Made by a program: the position numbers and the translations under genes. From the NCBI RefSeq assembly GCF_004137245.1, contig NZ_SDWS01000007.1:186001-250000 (forward strand): 64,000 bases of DNA. Direction: 5' to 3'. Position 1 is the first letter of the stretch. Each line of letters begins with the position of its first letter. This DNA is from Nocardioides glacieisoli. GTDB lineage: Bacteria; Actinomycetota; Actinomycetes; Propionibacteriales; Nocardioidaceae. The notes beneath the pieces were generated by a model. The model ran no database searches. It was not told where the DNA came from and saw only the letters and a program-made list of their open reading frames with translations. Below, in pieces: positions 34,855-43,645 of the stretch.

Positions 34855-34920
34855 GCCTCCACCCCCAATGGAGGCGAGCCGGCGTCGACGGGTCACCCAC
34901 GAGTCCGTCGGCGCCGGCTC
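34855..34920. terminator. Double hairpin after the mini-ORF unit
   Basis: GCCTCC/GGAGGC (34855-34875) then GAGCCGGCGTCGACGG (34876-34891) and CCGTCGGCGCCGGCTC (34905-34920), one mismatch in the stem and loop with ACCCACGAG. Nearly identical in sequence to the hairpin after the Tat protein gene. Confidence 0.75.
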
Positions 34921-35099
34921 ATCCATGTCCGGACCTCCGGTGGTCCCCATCAGATGGGCTGTCCGGGGCCACCTCGAGCAGCTCGCTCGACGGGGACTAC
35001 GCCGCACGACCGCCACCGGGGCTCGCCTCGTAGGGGTGGAGCGGTCTAGCACACGCCTTGCCCAATCCGGCACAAATCCCCGTGATACCCCGAGGGTTT
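34921..35099. other. Gap between the mini-ORF unit and leader B
   Basis: No gene that I can support. It contains a few short GC-rich inverted runs (for example GGACCTCCGGTGGTCC around 34931-34946) and AT-richer sequence near 35065-35099 directly before leader B, which is where a promoter would be expected. No matching -35/-10 pair stands out. Confidence 0.4.
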
Positions 35100-35280
35100 G
35101 TCAAGGCCGGGTGCAGATAGCCCTCCACCTTGGCTCACCCCCTGTGTTGCGGCTGACGGGGCCCCCACGCTGGTACCTAGCAACACGCATGCCGCTCGTC
35201 TTGGGGGCGAGGAGGCAGGCAGTGGTCGTCGGCTATGGGGCGCCGATCACGTCAACCACGCCTATTCAAGGGGATCCACC
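35100..35280 (+). other. Conserved leader B, before the Tat-exported protein
   Basis: About 180 bases homologous to leader A: GTCAAGGCC..GTGCAG.TAGCCC at 35100-35122, the 27-base GTGGTCG.CGGCT.TGGGGCG block at 35222-35248, then AAGGGGATCC before the ATG at 35281. Spacing to the start codon (59 against 60 bases) is kept. It is probably an untranslated regulatory leader, though a shared promoter plus 5' region from gene duplication is equally possible. Confidence 0.6.
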
Positions 35281-35847
35281 ATGTCTGACTTCTCACGCCG
35301 CACCGTCGTCCGGGGGGCCGCTTGGACCGTCCCGGTCGTCGCGGTCGCCACACAGGCGCCGGCGTTCGCCGTGTCGCCGCCGCCCTACGTGCCACCGACC
35401 GTCAACCTTCGCGGTGCTTGCGCAAACACCGGCGCATCGCAGAAGGGGTGCGGCGTGATCAAGACGATCGAGGTGCCCTTGCTCGTCAGCAATCCCACAT
35501 TGAGTCCCATTCAGTTCCAGGTCACGGGCATGTACACCGTTAACACCGGCACGGCGCCGACGCCGACGACCTCAGGCGCGTACAAGGGTGTGACCGGCAT
35601 CTACACGACGCTGTGCAACAAGGTGTCCCTGGCGCCGGCGGCCGCGTGTCCCGGCGGCGAGCCGAACGGCACCATCACTGTGCCGGCTGGAGCGAAGAAT
35701 CTGCAGTTCATCATCGTGTCGGCGGTGACCGGAAACTCAAGCACGTTCTCGGCAAGGGTCGAGTATCGCCTGCTGGACGCCGACTGCACCGAGATCTTTG
35801 CTGACGTCGTCGCAGAGGGCGCCATCGCCAGCAACAACTGCCTCTGA
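35281..35847 (+). CDS. Tat-exported protein of unknown function
   Basis: 188 residues. The twin-arginine signal SRRTVVRG is followed by a hydrophobic stretch and a cleavage site near PAFAVS (about 34-36). The mature part (about 150 residues) has four to five cysteines (GACANTG, QKGCGV, TLCNKV, AACPGG, DADCTE, SNNCL) and looks like a beta-sandwich. Similar short Tat proteins with TVPVVAVA signals are common in actinobacteria but have no assigned role. Start set by AAGGGGATCC. Its codon use is slightly less GC-extreme than its neighbours (for example AGCAATCCCACATTGAGTCC), hinting at transfer or weak selection. Confidence 0.8.
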   Translation: MSDFSRRTVVRGAAWTVPVVAVATQAPAFAVSPPPYVPPTVNLRGACANTGASQKGCGVIKTIEVPLLVSNPTLSPIQFQVTGMYTVNTGTAPTPTTSGAYKGVTGIYTTLCNKVSLAPAAACPGGEPNGTITVPAGAKNLQFIIVSAVTGNSSTFSARVEYRLLDADCTEIFADVVAEGAIASNNCL

Positions 35848-35995
35848 CCGACGGTTTGTCGTTGGCGCTGCAACGGCCAACCACTCACCGCACGTGGCGT
35901 CGTGGCCGGACCCCCGAGGTCCAGCCGCGGCGCCGCAGTGCTGTGACGGCGCAGGCATGAGCTTCCTGGCCGGGCGGCGCCCAGCGCTGCCCGCA

Positions 35996-36061
35996 CCTCC
36001 ACCCCCCAATGGAGGCGAGCCGGCGTCGACGGGGAACCCACGATCCCGTCGGCGCCGGCTC
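35996..36061. terminator. Double hairpin after the Tat protein gene
   Basis: CCTCC/GGAGG then GAGCCGGCGTCGACGGG (36017-36033) and CCCGTCGGCGCCGGCTC (36045-36061), loop containing ACCCACGA. Third copy of the hairpin family in this region. No T-run. Confidence 0.75.
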
Positions 36062-36248
36062 ATTGCTGCCCGGACCACCGGTGGGGTGAGGGGGTGGGAA
36101 CCCGCCCTCCTGATTGGTGCTGGCAGGCTGCGGCCGTTACGTTTGGCCCACCATGTGGTCGTGGTCACACACGCCGACGACCACCCCTGCAAGCCGTCGG
36201 CGTCCGGCGATCCCGTGACTGCCGCTAGCTGTTGTGAGGAGATCTACG
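36062..36248. other. Gap before the keto-acid dehydrogenase operon
   Basis: Contains no supported gene. GAGGAG at 36236-36241 is the ribosome site of the E1alpha gene, and the operon's promoter should lie around 36110-36200. The 35848-35995 stretch before the hairpin likewise holds no gene I can support. Confidence 0.5.
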
Positions 36249-37409
36249 TTGTCCGATCCTGTGAGCTTCGGCCCCGACCTGGCAGAGGTCTTCGGGCCCT
36301 CCCAGTCCGACGGTGGTCCCGACCTCGTCCAGCTGCTGACGCCCGAGGGTGAGCGCGTCCACCACCCCGAGTTCGACCACGACTTCTCTGCCGAGGAGCT
36401 GCGCGGTCTCTACCGCGACATGGTGCTGACGCGACGCATCGACGTCGAGGCCACCGCTCTCCAGCGCCACGGCGAGCTCGGCATCTGGGCCCAGCTGCTC
36501 GGCCAGGAGGCCGCGCAGATCGGCGCCGGTCGCGCGATGCGCCCCCAGGACTACGCCTTCCCGACCTACCGCGAGCACGGCGTCGCCTACTGCAAGGGCG
36601 TCGACCCGCTGCGGCTGCTCGGCCTGTTCCGCGGCGTCGACCAAGGTGGCTGGGACCCCAACGAGAACAACTTCGGCCTCTACACGATCGTCATCGGTGC
36701 CCAGACGCTCCACGCCACGGGCTATGCCATGGGCATGCAGCGCGACGGTGTCGTCGGCACCGGCGACCCGGAGCGTGACTCGGCCGTGCTCGCCCACTTC
36801 GGTGACGGTGCGTCCTCGCAGGGCGACGTCAACGAGGCGTTCATCTTCGCCGCGTCCTACAACGCGCCCGTCGTGTTCTTCTGCCAGAACAACCAGTGGG
36901 CCATCTCGGAGCCGATCGAGCGCCAGACCCGCATCCCGCTCTACCAGCGCGCGCTGGGGTTCGGGTTCCCGGGCATCCGCGTGGACGGCAACGACGTGCT
37001 GGCGACGTACGCCGTCACGAAGGCCGCGCTGCAGCGTGCCCGCGAGGGCAACGGCCCGTCGTTCGTCGAGGCGTACACCTATCGCATGGGTGCGCACACG
37101 ACGACTGACGACCCGACGCGCTACCGCCTCAACGACGAGCTCGAGCACTGGAAGCTCAAGGACCCGATCGAGCGGCTCAAGGTCTACCTGCGCCGCAACG
37201 GCCTGGTCGACCAGCAGTTCTTCGACGACCTCGACGCCGAGGCCAAGGAGCTGGGCCACCACCTGCGCGAAGGGTGCAAGGCGCTGCCCGACCCGAAGCC
37301 GATGGACCAGTTCGGCTACGTCTTCAGCGAGATGACCGACGAGATCCGCGAGCAGCGGGACGGATTCCAGGCCTACCTGGCCAGCTTCGAGTCGGAGGGG
37401 GCTCACTGA
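36249..37409 (+). CDS. bkdA: Branched-chain 2-oxo acid dehydrogenase E1 alpha subunit
   Basis: 386 residues. Thiamine diphosphate binding: the GDG...N motif is FGDGASSQGDVNEAFIFAASYNAPVVFFCQNN. MGAHTTTDDPTRYR carries the phosphorylation-loop-like segment of the E1alpha family. It pairs with the next gene to decarboxylate branched-chain keto acids. I choose TTG 36249 because GAGGAG lies 7 bases before it; a GTG five codons earlier overlaps that site. The stop overlaps the E1beta start (TGATG). Confidence 0.88.
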   Translation: MSDPVSFGPDLAEVFGPSQSDGGPDLVQLLTPEGERVHHPEFDHDFSAEELRGLYRDMVLTRRIDVEATALQRHGELGIWAQLLGQEAAQIGAGRAMRPQDYAFPTYREHGVAYCKGVDPLRLLGLFRGVDQGGWDPNENNFGLYTIVIGAQTLHATGYAMGMQRDGVVGTGDPERDSAVLAHFGDGASSQGDVNEAFIFAASYNAPVVFFCQNNQWAISEPIERQTRIPLYQRALGFGFPGIRVDGNDVLATYAVTKAALQRAREGNGPSFVEAYTYRMGAHTTTDDPTRYRLNDELEHWKLKDPIERLKVYLRRNGLVDQQFFDDLDAEAKELGHHLREGCKALPDPKPMDQFGYVFSEMTDEIREQRDGFQAYLASFESEGAH

Positions 37410-38392
37410 TGACGACGCAGAAGATCACTCTCGCCAAGGGCCTCAACATGGGCCTGCGCAAGGCGATGGAGGCCGACGACAAGGTCCTGCTCATGGGTGA
37501 GGACGTCGGCAAGCTCGGCGGCGTCTTCCGCATCACCGACGGCCTGCAGAAGGACTTCGGCGAGGACCGCGTCATCGACTCGCCGCTCGCCGAGTCCGGC
37601 ATCGTCGGCACCGCGGTCGGCATGGCGCTGCGCGGCTACCGCCCCGTCGTCGAGATCCAGTTCGACGGGTTCGTCTACCCCGCCTACGACCAGATCGTGT
37701 GCCAGGTCGCCAAGTACACCTACCGCTCGCAGGGCAAGGTGAAGATGCCGATCGTCATCCGCATCCCCTTCGGCGGCGGCATCGGTGCGGTCGAGCACCA
37801 CTCGGAGAGCCCGGAGGCGCAGTTCGCGCACACCCCCGGACTCAAGGTGGTGGCCTGCTCCAACCCGGTCGACGGCTACTGGATGATCCAGCAGGCCATC
37901 GCCCACGACGACCCGGTCATCTTCCTCGAGCCCAAGCGGCAGTACCACGCCGACAAGGCCGAGCTCGACGACTCCGCGACACCCGAGCCGCTGTTCACCT
38001 CGCGGGTCGTCCGCGCCGGCAGCGACGCGACGGTGCTGGCCTACGGCCCGACCGTGAAGACGGCGCTGAAGGCCGCCGAGGCCGCCGAGTCCGAGGGCCG
38101 CAACCTCGAGGTGATCGACCTGCGCACCCTCTCGCCGCTCGACATGGCGCCGGTCTACGAGTCCGTACGTCGTACCGGTCGCTGCGTCATCACCCACGAG
38201 GCACACGTCAACCTCGGCATGGGTGCCGAGGTCGCGGCTCGCATCACCGAGCAGTGCTTCTACTCCCTCGAGGCTCCCGTCCTGCGGGTCGGTGCCTTCG
38301 ACATGCCCTACCCGCCGTCGCGGATCGAGGAGGAGTACCTCCCCGACCTCGACCGGGTCCTCGACGCCGTCGACCGCACGTTCGCTTTCTGA
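37409..38392 (+). CDS. bkdB: Branched-chain 2-oxo acid dehydrogenase E1 beta subunit
   Basis: 327 residues. Typical blocks are LMGEDVGKLGGVFRITDGL, DSPLAESGIVGTAVGMAL, QFDGFVYPAYDQIV and GGGIGAVEHHSESPEAQFAHTPGLKVV, then the C-terminal transketolase domain with DLRTLSPLD and THEAHVNLGMGAEV. It forms the heterotetramer with E1alpha; the acyl group is passed to the E2 lipoyl domain. A ten-base gap with GAGAGGC separates it from the E2 gene. Confidence 0.92.
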   Translation: MTTQKITLAKGLNMGLRKAMEADDKVLLMGEDVGKLGGVFRITDGLQKDFGEDRVIDSPLAESGIVGTAVGMALRGYRPVVEIQFDGFVYPAYDQIVCQVAKYTYRSQGKVKMPIVIRIPFGGGIGAVEHHSESPEAQFAHTPGLKVVACSNPVDGYWMIQQAIAHDDPVIFLEPKRQYHADKAELDDSATPEPLFTSRVVRAGSDATVLAYGPTVKTALKAAEAAESEGRNLEVIDLRTLSPLDMAPVYESVRRTGRCVITHEAHVNLGMGAEVAARITEQCFYSLEAPVLRVGAFDMPYPPSRIEEEYLPDLDRVLDAVDRTFAF

Positions 38393-38402
38393 GAGGCACG
38401 CG

Positions 38403-39944
38403 ATGTCCGAGTTCCTGTTGCCCGATGTCGGTGAAGGCCTCACCGAGGCCGAGATCGTGGCGTGGAAGGTCAAGGTCGGCGACACGATCGAGATCAACGA
38501 CGTCATCGTCGAGATCGAGACCGCCAAGTCGCTGGTCGAGCTGCCCTCGCCCTTCGAGGGCACCGTCCTCGCGCTCCTCGTTGAGGAGGGCGTAATGGTC
38601 CCCGTGGGCACCCCGATCATCTCGATCGGTGCGGCGGGCGAAGAGCCTGCCGCCCCGGCCGCACCGGCCGAGCAGACGGAGTCCGACCCCTATCTCGGGA
38701 TGGCCGAGAAGGCGGGGCAGGCCGAGGCCGACCTCACGGAGATGGACCTCTCCAACCCGGCCGCGTCCGGGTCGATGGAGGGCGCGTCCCTCGTCGGCCG
38801 GATCAAGGCCGAGCGCGGCCCGATGCGTCGGGCCCGCCGCGGGTCGGCCTCGCCGAGCACCGACGCCGGCGCGCAGACCCAGATGCAGCTGCAGGGGGCG
38901 TTCGCCCCCGGTGGTGCCCAGTCGCAGGACGTGCTGCCGGCCGACGAGCCGCCGGTGCCGGCCGTCGACCAGCGCCCCGCTCCCGCGGCGGCGCCGGCCG
39001 AGGCGCTCGTCCCGGCGTCCGCGCAGGCCGAGCCCGGCGACGTACGCGCGCTGGCGAAGCCGCCGGTGCGCAAGCTCGCCAAGGACCTCGGCGTCGACCT
39101 GACGACCGTGACGGGCTCCGGTCCGTCGGGCTCGATCACCCGTGACGACGTGCAAGGGGCATCCTCACTCGCTGGTCGAGTAGGCCCGAGGGACGAGGGA
39201 CGTATCGAGACCCCGGCCGCCTTCACGGCCGCGTCCGGCGAGCGCGAGACGCGCGAGCCGATCAAGGGCGTGCGCAAGATGATGGCGACGGCGATGAGCC
39301 AGTCCGCCTTCACCAGCCCGCACGTCACCGAGTGGATCACTGTCGACGTGACCGCCGCGATGCAGCTCGTCGCGCGGCTCAAGAAGCGCCCGGAGTTCAA
39401 GGACGCCCGGGTCAGCCCGCTGCTCCTCCTCGCCCGCGCCGTCATCCTCGCGATGAAGCGCACCCCGGAGATCAACACGTTCTGGGACGACGCCGCGCAG
39501 GAGGTCGTCTACAAGAGCTACGTCAACCTCGGCATCGCGGCCGCCACGCCGCGCGGCCTGGTCGTGCCCAACGTCAAGGACGCCGACAGCCTGTCGATGA
39601 CCGAGCTGGCGGCCGCGCTCGGCGAGCTCACGGCGACCGCGCGTGACGGCAAGACGCAGCCGGCGGAGATGGCGGGCGGCACGTTCACCATCACCAACGT
39701 AGGCGTCTTCGGTGTCGATGCGGGCACCCCGATCATCAACCCGGGCGAGTCCGCGATCCTGTGCTTCGGCGCGATCAACAAACGACCCTGGGTCGACGAG
39801 GAGACCGGCGAGATCGTCGTGCGCGACGTCACCACGCTGGCGCTGTCCTTCGACCACCGCCACATCGACGGCGAGAAGGGCTCGCGCTTCCTCGCCGACG
39901 TGGCCGGGATGCTGTCGGACCCGGGGACGGCCCTGCTCTTCTGA
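38403..39944 (+). CDS. bkdC: Dihydrolipoamide acyltransferase E2 of the branched-chain complex, with repeat-coded linker
   Basis: 513 residues. One lipoyl domain (1-75, lipoyl lysine K42 in IETAKSLVE), a long Ala/Pro/Glu linker, a peripheral subunit-binding domain (about 213-250; DVRALAKPPVRKLAKDLGVDL), a second linker and the catalytic domain (about 280-513) with SFDHRHIDGEKGSRF (catalytic His in the DHRxxDG motif) and the C-terminal LLF. In the second linker, residues about 258-270 (GRVGPRDEGRIET) are encoded by a 39-base GGTCGAG repeat, inserted in frame. The E3 gene is not nearby. Confidence 0.9.
   Translation: MSEFLLPDVGEGLTEAEIVAWKVKVGDTIEINDVIVEIETAKSLVELPSPFEGTVLALLVEEGVMVPVGTPIISIGAAGEEPAAPAAPAEQTESDPYLGMAEKAGQAEADLTEMDLSNPAASGSMEGASLVGRIKAERGPMRRARRGSASPSTDAGAQTQMQLQGAFAPGGAQSQDVLPADEPPVPAVDQRPAPAAAPAEALVPASAQAEPGDVRALAKPPVRKLAKDLGVDLTTVTGSGPSGSITRDDVQGASSLAGRVGPRDEGRIETPAAFTAASGERETREPIKGVRKMMATAMSQSAFTSPHVTEWITVDVTAAMQLVARLKKRPEFKDARVSPLLLLARAVILAMKRTPEINTFWDDAAQEVVYKSYVNLGIAAATPRGLVVPNVKDADSLSMTELAAALGELTATARDGKTQPAEMAGGTFTITNVGVFGVDAGTPIINPGESAILCFGAINKRPWVDEETGEIVVRDVTTLALSFDHRHIDGEKGSRFLADVAGMLSDPGTALLF
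39174..39212. repeat. GGTCGAG-type repeat inside the E2 gene
   Basis: 39 bases from GGTCGAGTAGGCCCGAGGG to ACGTATCGAGACC, in frame with bkdC. Its ends match the copies at 12187-12227 and 13181-13221. Length is a multiple of three. Confidence 0.88.
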
Positions 39945-39955
39945 GCGGGCAGTTG

Positions 39956-40035
39956 CTCGCGCTGAATCCTGCTGACCGGGCACTTCGTCGCGATACAGCG
40001 CGAGGAAGTGCCCGGTCAGCAGGATTCAGCGCGAG
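39956..40035. terminator. Perfect 31-base inverted repeat between convergent E2 and epimerase genes
   Basis: Left arm 39956-39986 begins CTCGCGCTGAATCCTG and right arm 40005-40035 is its exact reverse complement; the 18-base loop is itself partly self-complementary. It lies 12 bases after both stops, so it can terminate both transcripts. Its perfection suggests a recently arrived palindromic element. Confidence 0.88.
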
Positions 40036-40046
40036 GGATCGCCCGG

Positions 40047-40994
40047 TCAGCGGGCGTGCCAGGCGGCCAGCAGCTCGGCCTCCTGCTCGGACGTGAGCGC
40101 GACGACGGGGGAGTCGAGGCAGTCGGGCGCGGTCTCGACGAGGGGGCGGAGCCGCAGTCCCGCCGCCTCGGCCGGACCGGGGTCGTGCGCCAGCATGCCG
40201 TCGTACTCCGGGCGCGGCAGCCACAGCGGAAGTGACCCTTCGCCCGCCCACGGTGCGACCTCGTGCTCCTCGAGGAAGTCCTGGTCGACCCACGTGAGCT
40301 CGGGCTCGGCACCGACGCCCGCCCCCACCTCGGCGAGCAGGTCGCCGAACGGCACCGGTCGGCCGACCGCGTCGAAGGTGCCGGTCGTGCGCGACTCGGC
40401 GAGGTCGAGCAGCCAGGCTGCCAGGTCGCGTACGTCGATCACCTGGACCAGGTCGGCGGGCGTGCCGGGTGCCAGCACCTCGCCGCCGCGGGCCAGCCGC
40501 TGCGGCCAGTAGGCGAAGCGCCCGGTCGGGTCGCCGGGACCGACGATGAGCCCAGGACGCGCGATGACGGACGTCGCGGCGCGCTCCTGCACGGCCTGCT
40601 CGCACGCGACCTTCATGCCGCCGTAGGCGTCGGGGTCGACGGCGAGGTCGACGTCCTCGGTGATCGGCGTGGCCAGCGTGGCGGTGTCGGCGGAGGAGTT
40701 GTCGGGATAGACGCTGATGGTCGACACGAAGACCCAGTGCGCGTCGGGGACCGCCGCGACCGCCGTACGTGCCTGCGAGGGCAGGCGCGTGACGTCGACG
40801 ACGGCGTCCCATGAGCCGTCGAGGATCGCGTCGGGCGGATCGTCCGACCTGTCCCACCTCAGGTGTGTGGCGCCCTCGGGCACCGGGCCGGACTCGCCGC
40901 GGCAGGCGCAGGTCACGTCCCAGCCGCGGGCGACCGCCTGTACGGCCGTCTCACGGGAGAGGAATCGGGTTCCGCCGAGCACGAGGAGCTTCAT
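40047..40994 (-). CDS. NAD-dependent epimerase/dehydratase-like reductase
   Basis: 315 residues. The cofactor motif LVLGGTRFLSRE (about 4-15) is the atypical SDR type (GGTRFLG), and VFVSTISVYPD and DPDAYGGMKVACEQ carry the active-site Tyr and Lys. Resembles the isoflavone-reductase-like epimerases of streptomycetes. Start from the ATG directly before the cofactor strand; the longer open frame on this strand is a shadow of the coiled-coil gene. Substrate unknown. Confidence 0.82.
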   Translation of the reverse strand: MKLLVLGGTRFLSRETAVQAVARGWDVTCACRGESGPVPEGATHLRWDRSDDPPDAILDGSWDAVVDVTRLPSQARTAVAAVPDAHWVFVSTISVYPDNSSADTATLATPITEDVDLAVDPDAYGGMKVACEQAVQERAATSVIARPGLIVGPGDPTGRFAYWPQRLARGGEVLAPGTPADLVQVIDVRDLAAWLLDLAESRTTGTFDAVGRPVPFGDLLAEVGAGVGAEPELTWVDQDFLEEHEVAPWAGEGSLPLWLPRPEYDGMLAHDPGPAEAAGLRLRPLVETAPDCLDSPVVALTSEQEAELLAAWHAR

Positions 40995-41142
40995 GGGAGC
41001 ACTCCACCGCCTGCCTCCTGCATCGACAAGGTGGTTCGCTGTCGGCGCAACCGGCGGTGGACCCTTTGTCAGGGGTGCTGTCGCGCTGCCACAATGCTCG
41101 TCTCGGAGCCTCTCGGATCTTGCGCGCGAAGGGATCGGGCAC

Positions 41143-42591
41143 ATGGCCCTCGATGCCGCCACCGCCTCCTCGGGCGAGCCCACGGCCGCGCTCCTGGCGC
41201 GGGCGCAGCAGGTGGCCGACCAGCTGCAGGCCGAGGCACGGGCGGAGGCCGAGCGCCTGACCGCCGACCTCGCCGTGCTGCGCGAGGAGGCCCGCCGGCT
41301 CGCTGCCGAGGCCGAGGCGGGCCGGGCCGAGGCCGGCCGGGCGCGCAAGCAGGCCGAGCAGGTGCTGGCCGGGGCCTCCGAGGAGGCGGCGACCATCGTG
41401 GTCGACGCCAACGAGCAGTCAGCCCTGCTGATGGGCTCCGCAGAGAGCGCGCGCGACGAGGCGGTCGAGGCTGCGCGGGCCGAGGCCGAGCAGCTGCGGG
41501 CACAGGCGCAGGACGACGCGATCGTGCTCCGTGCGGAGTCGCAGGAGCTGCGCGACAGCGCCGCGAGCGAGCGGACGGCACTGCTCGACGCCACGAAGGC
41601 GGACTCCGACGCCGCCATCGCTGCGGCCCAGGAGACCGCTGCCCGCCTCGTCGAGGAGGGTCGCGCGGCGGGCCAGCAGCACCTCGACTCCGCGACCACC
41701 GAGGCCGAGTCGCTGCGTGCCACCGCCTCCGTCGAGTCCGCCCGGATGCGCGACGAGGCGGCGCTGCACACCGAGGAGCTGCGACGTACGACCGGGGCCG
41801 AGACCGAACGGTTGCGCGAGGCAGCCGAGCAGACCCTCGCCGCCGCACGGACCGAGAGCGACGAGCAGCTGCGGCGCGCGGCCGAGCAGACGGAATGGGC
41901 GACCGCGACCGTCGAGTCGGTGCTCGCCGGGGCCGCCGCCGAGGCCGACGCGACCCGCAAGGCCGCCCACGCCGAGGCCGGCGAGCACGTGCGCCTGGTG
42001 CGTGAGCGGGTGCAGGGCGTCATCGCCGCGGTCAACGGCCGGATGGCCATCGAGCTCGCCGAGGCCAAGGTCCGTGCCGAGGAGATCACCCAGGCCGCCA
42101 CCGCCACCGCCGCCGAGCGGGGTGCCGAGGCGAGGTCAGCCCTCGAGCAGGCGCATGCCGAGGCGGCACGGATCATCGCCGACGCCACCGACGAGTCCGA
42201 ACGCGCCGTCGAGCGCCTCGAGCGGCGTCGCGCCGAGGCGGAGACCGGCGCTGCCAGCCTGCGCGCCCTCGTGGCGCAGGAGGTCACCACCAGCAGGGCG
42301 AGCGCAGCCGAGGACCGCCGCAGGGCGCGTGAGGAGTCCCTCGCCCTCGTCGCGGAGGGTCGTGCCGAGGCCGAGCAGCTCCGCGAGAGCGCTCGCCAGG
42401 CCCTCGAGCGGGCCCGCGCCGAGATCGCCCAGCTGCAGACCCGCCGTGACGGCATCGCCGCCGAGCTCGGCCAGCTCTCCGGTGTGATCGAGGCGCTCTC
42501 GGTCCCCGAGCGCGAACAGCTCGCCGCCACCTCCGACGTCCCCCACGCCCCCACCCCCACCACCCCTGCCCAGGAGCCCCCCGATGCCTGA
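41143..42591 (+). CDS. Long coiled-coil protein of the Scy/FilP/DivIVA type
   Basis: About 482 residues, almost all Ala/Glu/Arg heptads (for example EARAEAERLTADLAVLREEARRL-type repeats) with no membrane segment. Coiled-coil length and composition resemble actinomycete filament-forming proteins such as Scy and FilP. Start ATG 41143. It overlaps the next gene by 8 bases, so both are made together; the neighbour begins with a DivIVA-like segment. Likely role: polar growth or cell-shape scaffold. Low complexity limits what more can be said. Confidence 0.75.
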   Translation: MALDAATASSGEPTAALLARAQQVADQLQAEARAEAERLTADLAVLREEARRLAAEAEAGRAEAGRARKQAEQVLAGASEEAATIVVDANEQSALLMGSAESARDEAVEAARAEAEQLRAQAQDDAIVLRAESQELRDSAASERTALLDATKADSDAAIAAAQETAARLVEEGRAAGQQHLDSATTEAESLRATASVESARMRDEAALHTEELRRTTGAETERLREAAEQTLAAARTESDEQLRRAAEQTEWATATVESVLAGAAAEADATRKAAHAEAGEHVRLVRERVQGVIAAVNGRMAIELAEAKVRAEEITQAATATAAERGAEARSALEQAHAEAARIIADATDESERAVERLERRRAEAETGAASLRALVAQEVTTSRASAAEDRRRAREESLALVAEGRAEAEQLRESARQALERARAEIAQLQTRRDGIAAELGQLSGVIEALSVPEREQLAATSDVPHAPTPTTPAQEPPDA

Positions 42592-43630
42592 CGAGATGTT
42601 CACGACCGTGCGACGCGGCTACGACCCCGCCGAGGTCGAGAAGGCCCTCGGCCAGGCCCGGGCCGAGGTCGCCGACCTCCGCTCGCGGGTGCAGGCCGCC
42701 GAGGCCGACGCCCAGCAGGCCCGTAGCGAGGCGAGCACCTCCCGCGAGGCGCTGGTCTCACGCGAGTCCCAGGAGCCCGAGCTGCCGACGTACGCCCACC
42801 TCGGTGAGCGGATCGGCCAGATCCTCTCCCTCGCCGAGACCGAGGCCGCCGAGATCCGCGACCGCGTGGTCGGCGAGGTCGAGGCGCTGCGCAAGGACGC
42901 CGAGCAGGAGGCCGGCGCCGTCCGGTCCGAGGCCGACCGCTACGCCGAGGAGACCCGCCGCGACGCCGAGGCCGAGGGCGCCCGCGTCGTCGCCGACGCA
43001 CGCACGGCCGCAGAGTCCGAGCGCGACGCCGCGGAGCGCGACGCCTCGGCCCGCCGTGCCGAGGCCGAGGCGCTCTACGAGGACGCCCGGGCGAAGGCCG
43101 CCCAGTCCGCCGCCGACTTCGAGACCACCCTGGCCGAGCGTCGTCAGAAGGCGACCTCGGAGTTCCAGGCCCAGCAGGCCTCCACGCAGGCCGAGCTCGA
43201 CGCGATGAACGCCCGCAACCGCGACGCCGAGGCGACCCTCGAGCGCAACCGCGCCGAGGCCGAGTCCCGCATCGCGCGGATGCTCGCCGACGCCGAGGAG
43301 CGCTCGACCACGATGGTCGCCGACGCCCGTGCCACGGCCGACCGCGTGCGCGTGGAGTCCGAGCGCGAGCTCACCGCCGCCGCCCAGCGTCGCGACAGCA
43401 TCAACGCCCAGCTCTCCAACGTCCGCCAGATGCTCGCCACCCTCACCGGCACGGTCCCGGGCGTGGCGCTGCCCGAGGAGCCGGCGCCGGTCGCGGACGA
43501 CGTACCGGCCGAGCCGGCCGACGAGCCTGCTGACGAGCCCGAGGCCGTCACCGAGGCCGAGGTCGTCGAGGCCCAGGAGGACGCGGCCGCCGACGTCGAG
43601 GAGCGGTCGGACACGCCTCCGACGACGTGA
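42584..43630 (+). CDS. DivIVA-domain coiled-coil protein
   Basis: 348 residues. The start EMFTTVRRGYDPAEVEKALGQARAEVADL matches the DivIVA N-terminal motif (F-x-x-x-x-R-GYD-x-x-EV), followed by long coiled coil to about 300 and an acidic Pro/Glu tail (from VALPEEPAPVADD). DivIVA proteins bind curved membrane and mark the cell pole or septum. Overlaps the upstream coiled-coil gene by 8 bases. Confidence 0.8.
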   Translation: MPDEMFTTVRRGYDPAEVEKALGQARAEVADLRSRVQAAEADAQQARSEASTSREALVSRESQEPELPTYAHLGERIGQILSLAETEAAEIRDRVVGEVEALRKDAEQEAGAVRSEADRYAEETRRDAEAEGARVVADARTAAESERDAAERDASARRAEAEALYEDARAKAAQSAADFETTLAERRQKATSEFQAQQASTQAELDAMNARNRDAEATLERNRAEAESRIARMLADAEERSTTMVADARATADRVRVESERELTAAAQRRDSINAQLSNVRQMLATLTGTVPGVALPEEPAPVADDVPAEPADEPADEPEAVTEAEVVEAQEDAAADVEERSDTPPTT

Positions 43631-43645
43631 CGTGTCGGGCTATCG

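Noticed and set aside
34355..35280. Leaders A and B as cyclic-di-GMP (GEMM) or cobalamin riboswitches
   Set aside because: The conserved cores of those classes (GCAAA-type loops or the cobalamin GCCACTG box) are absent from both leaders.
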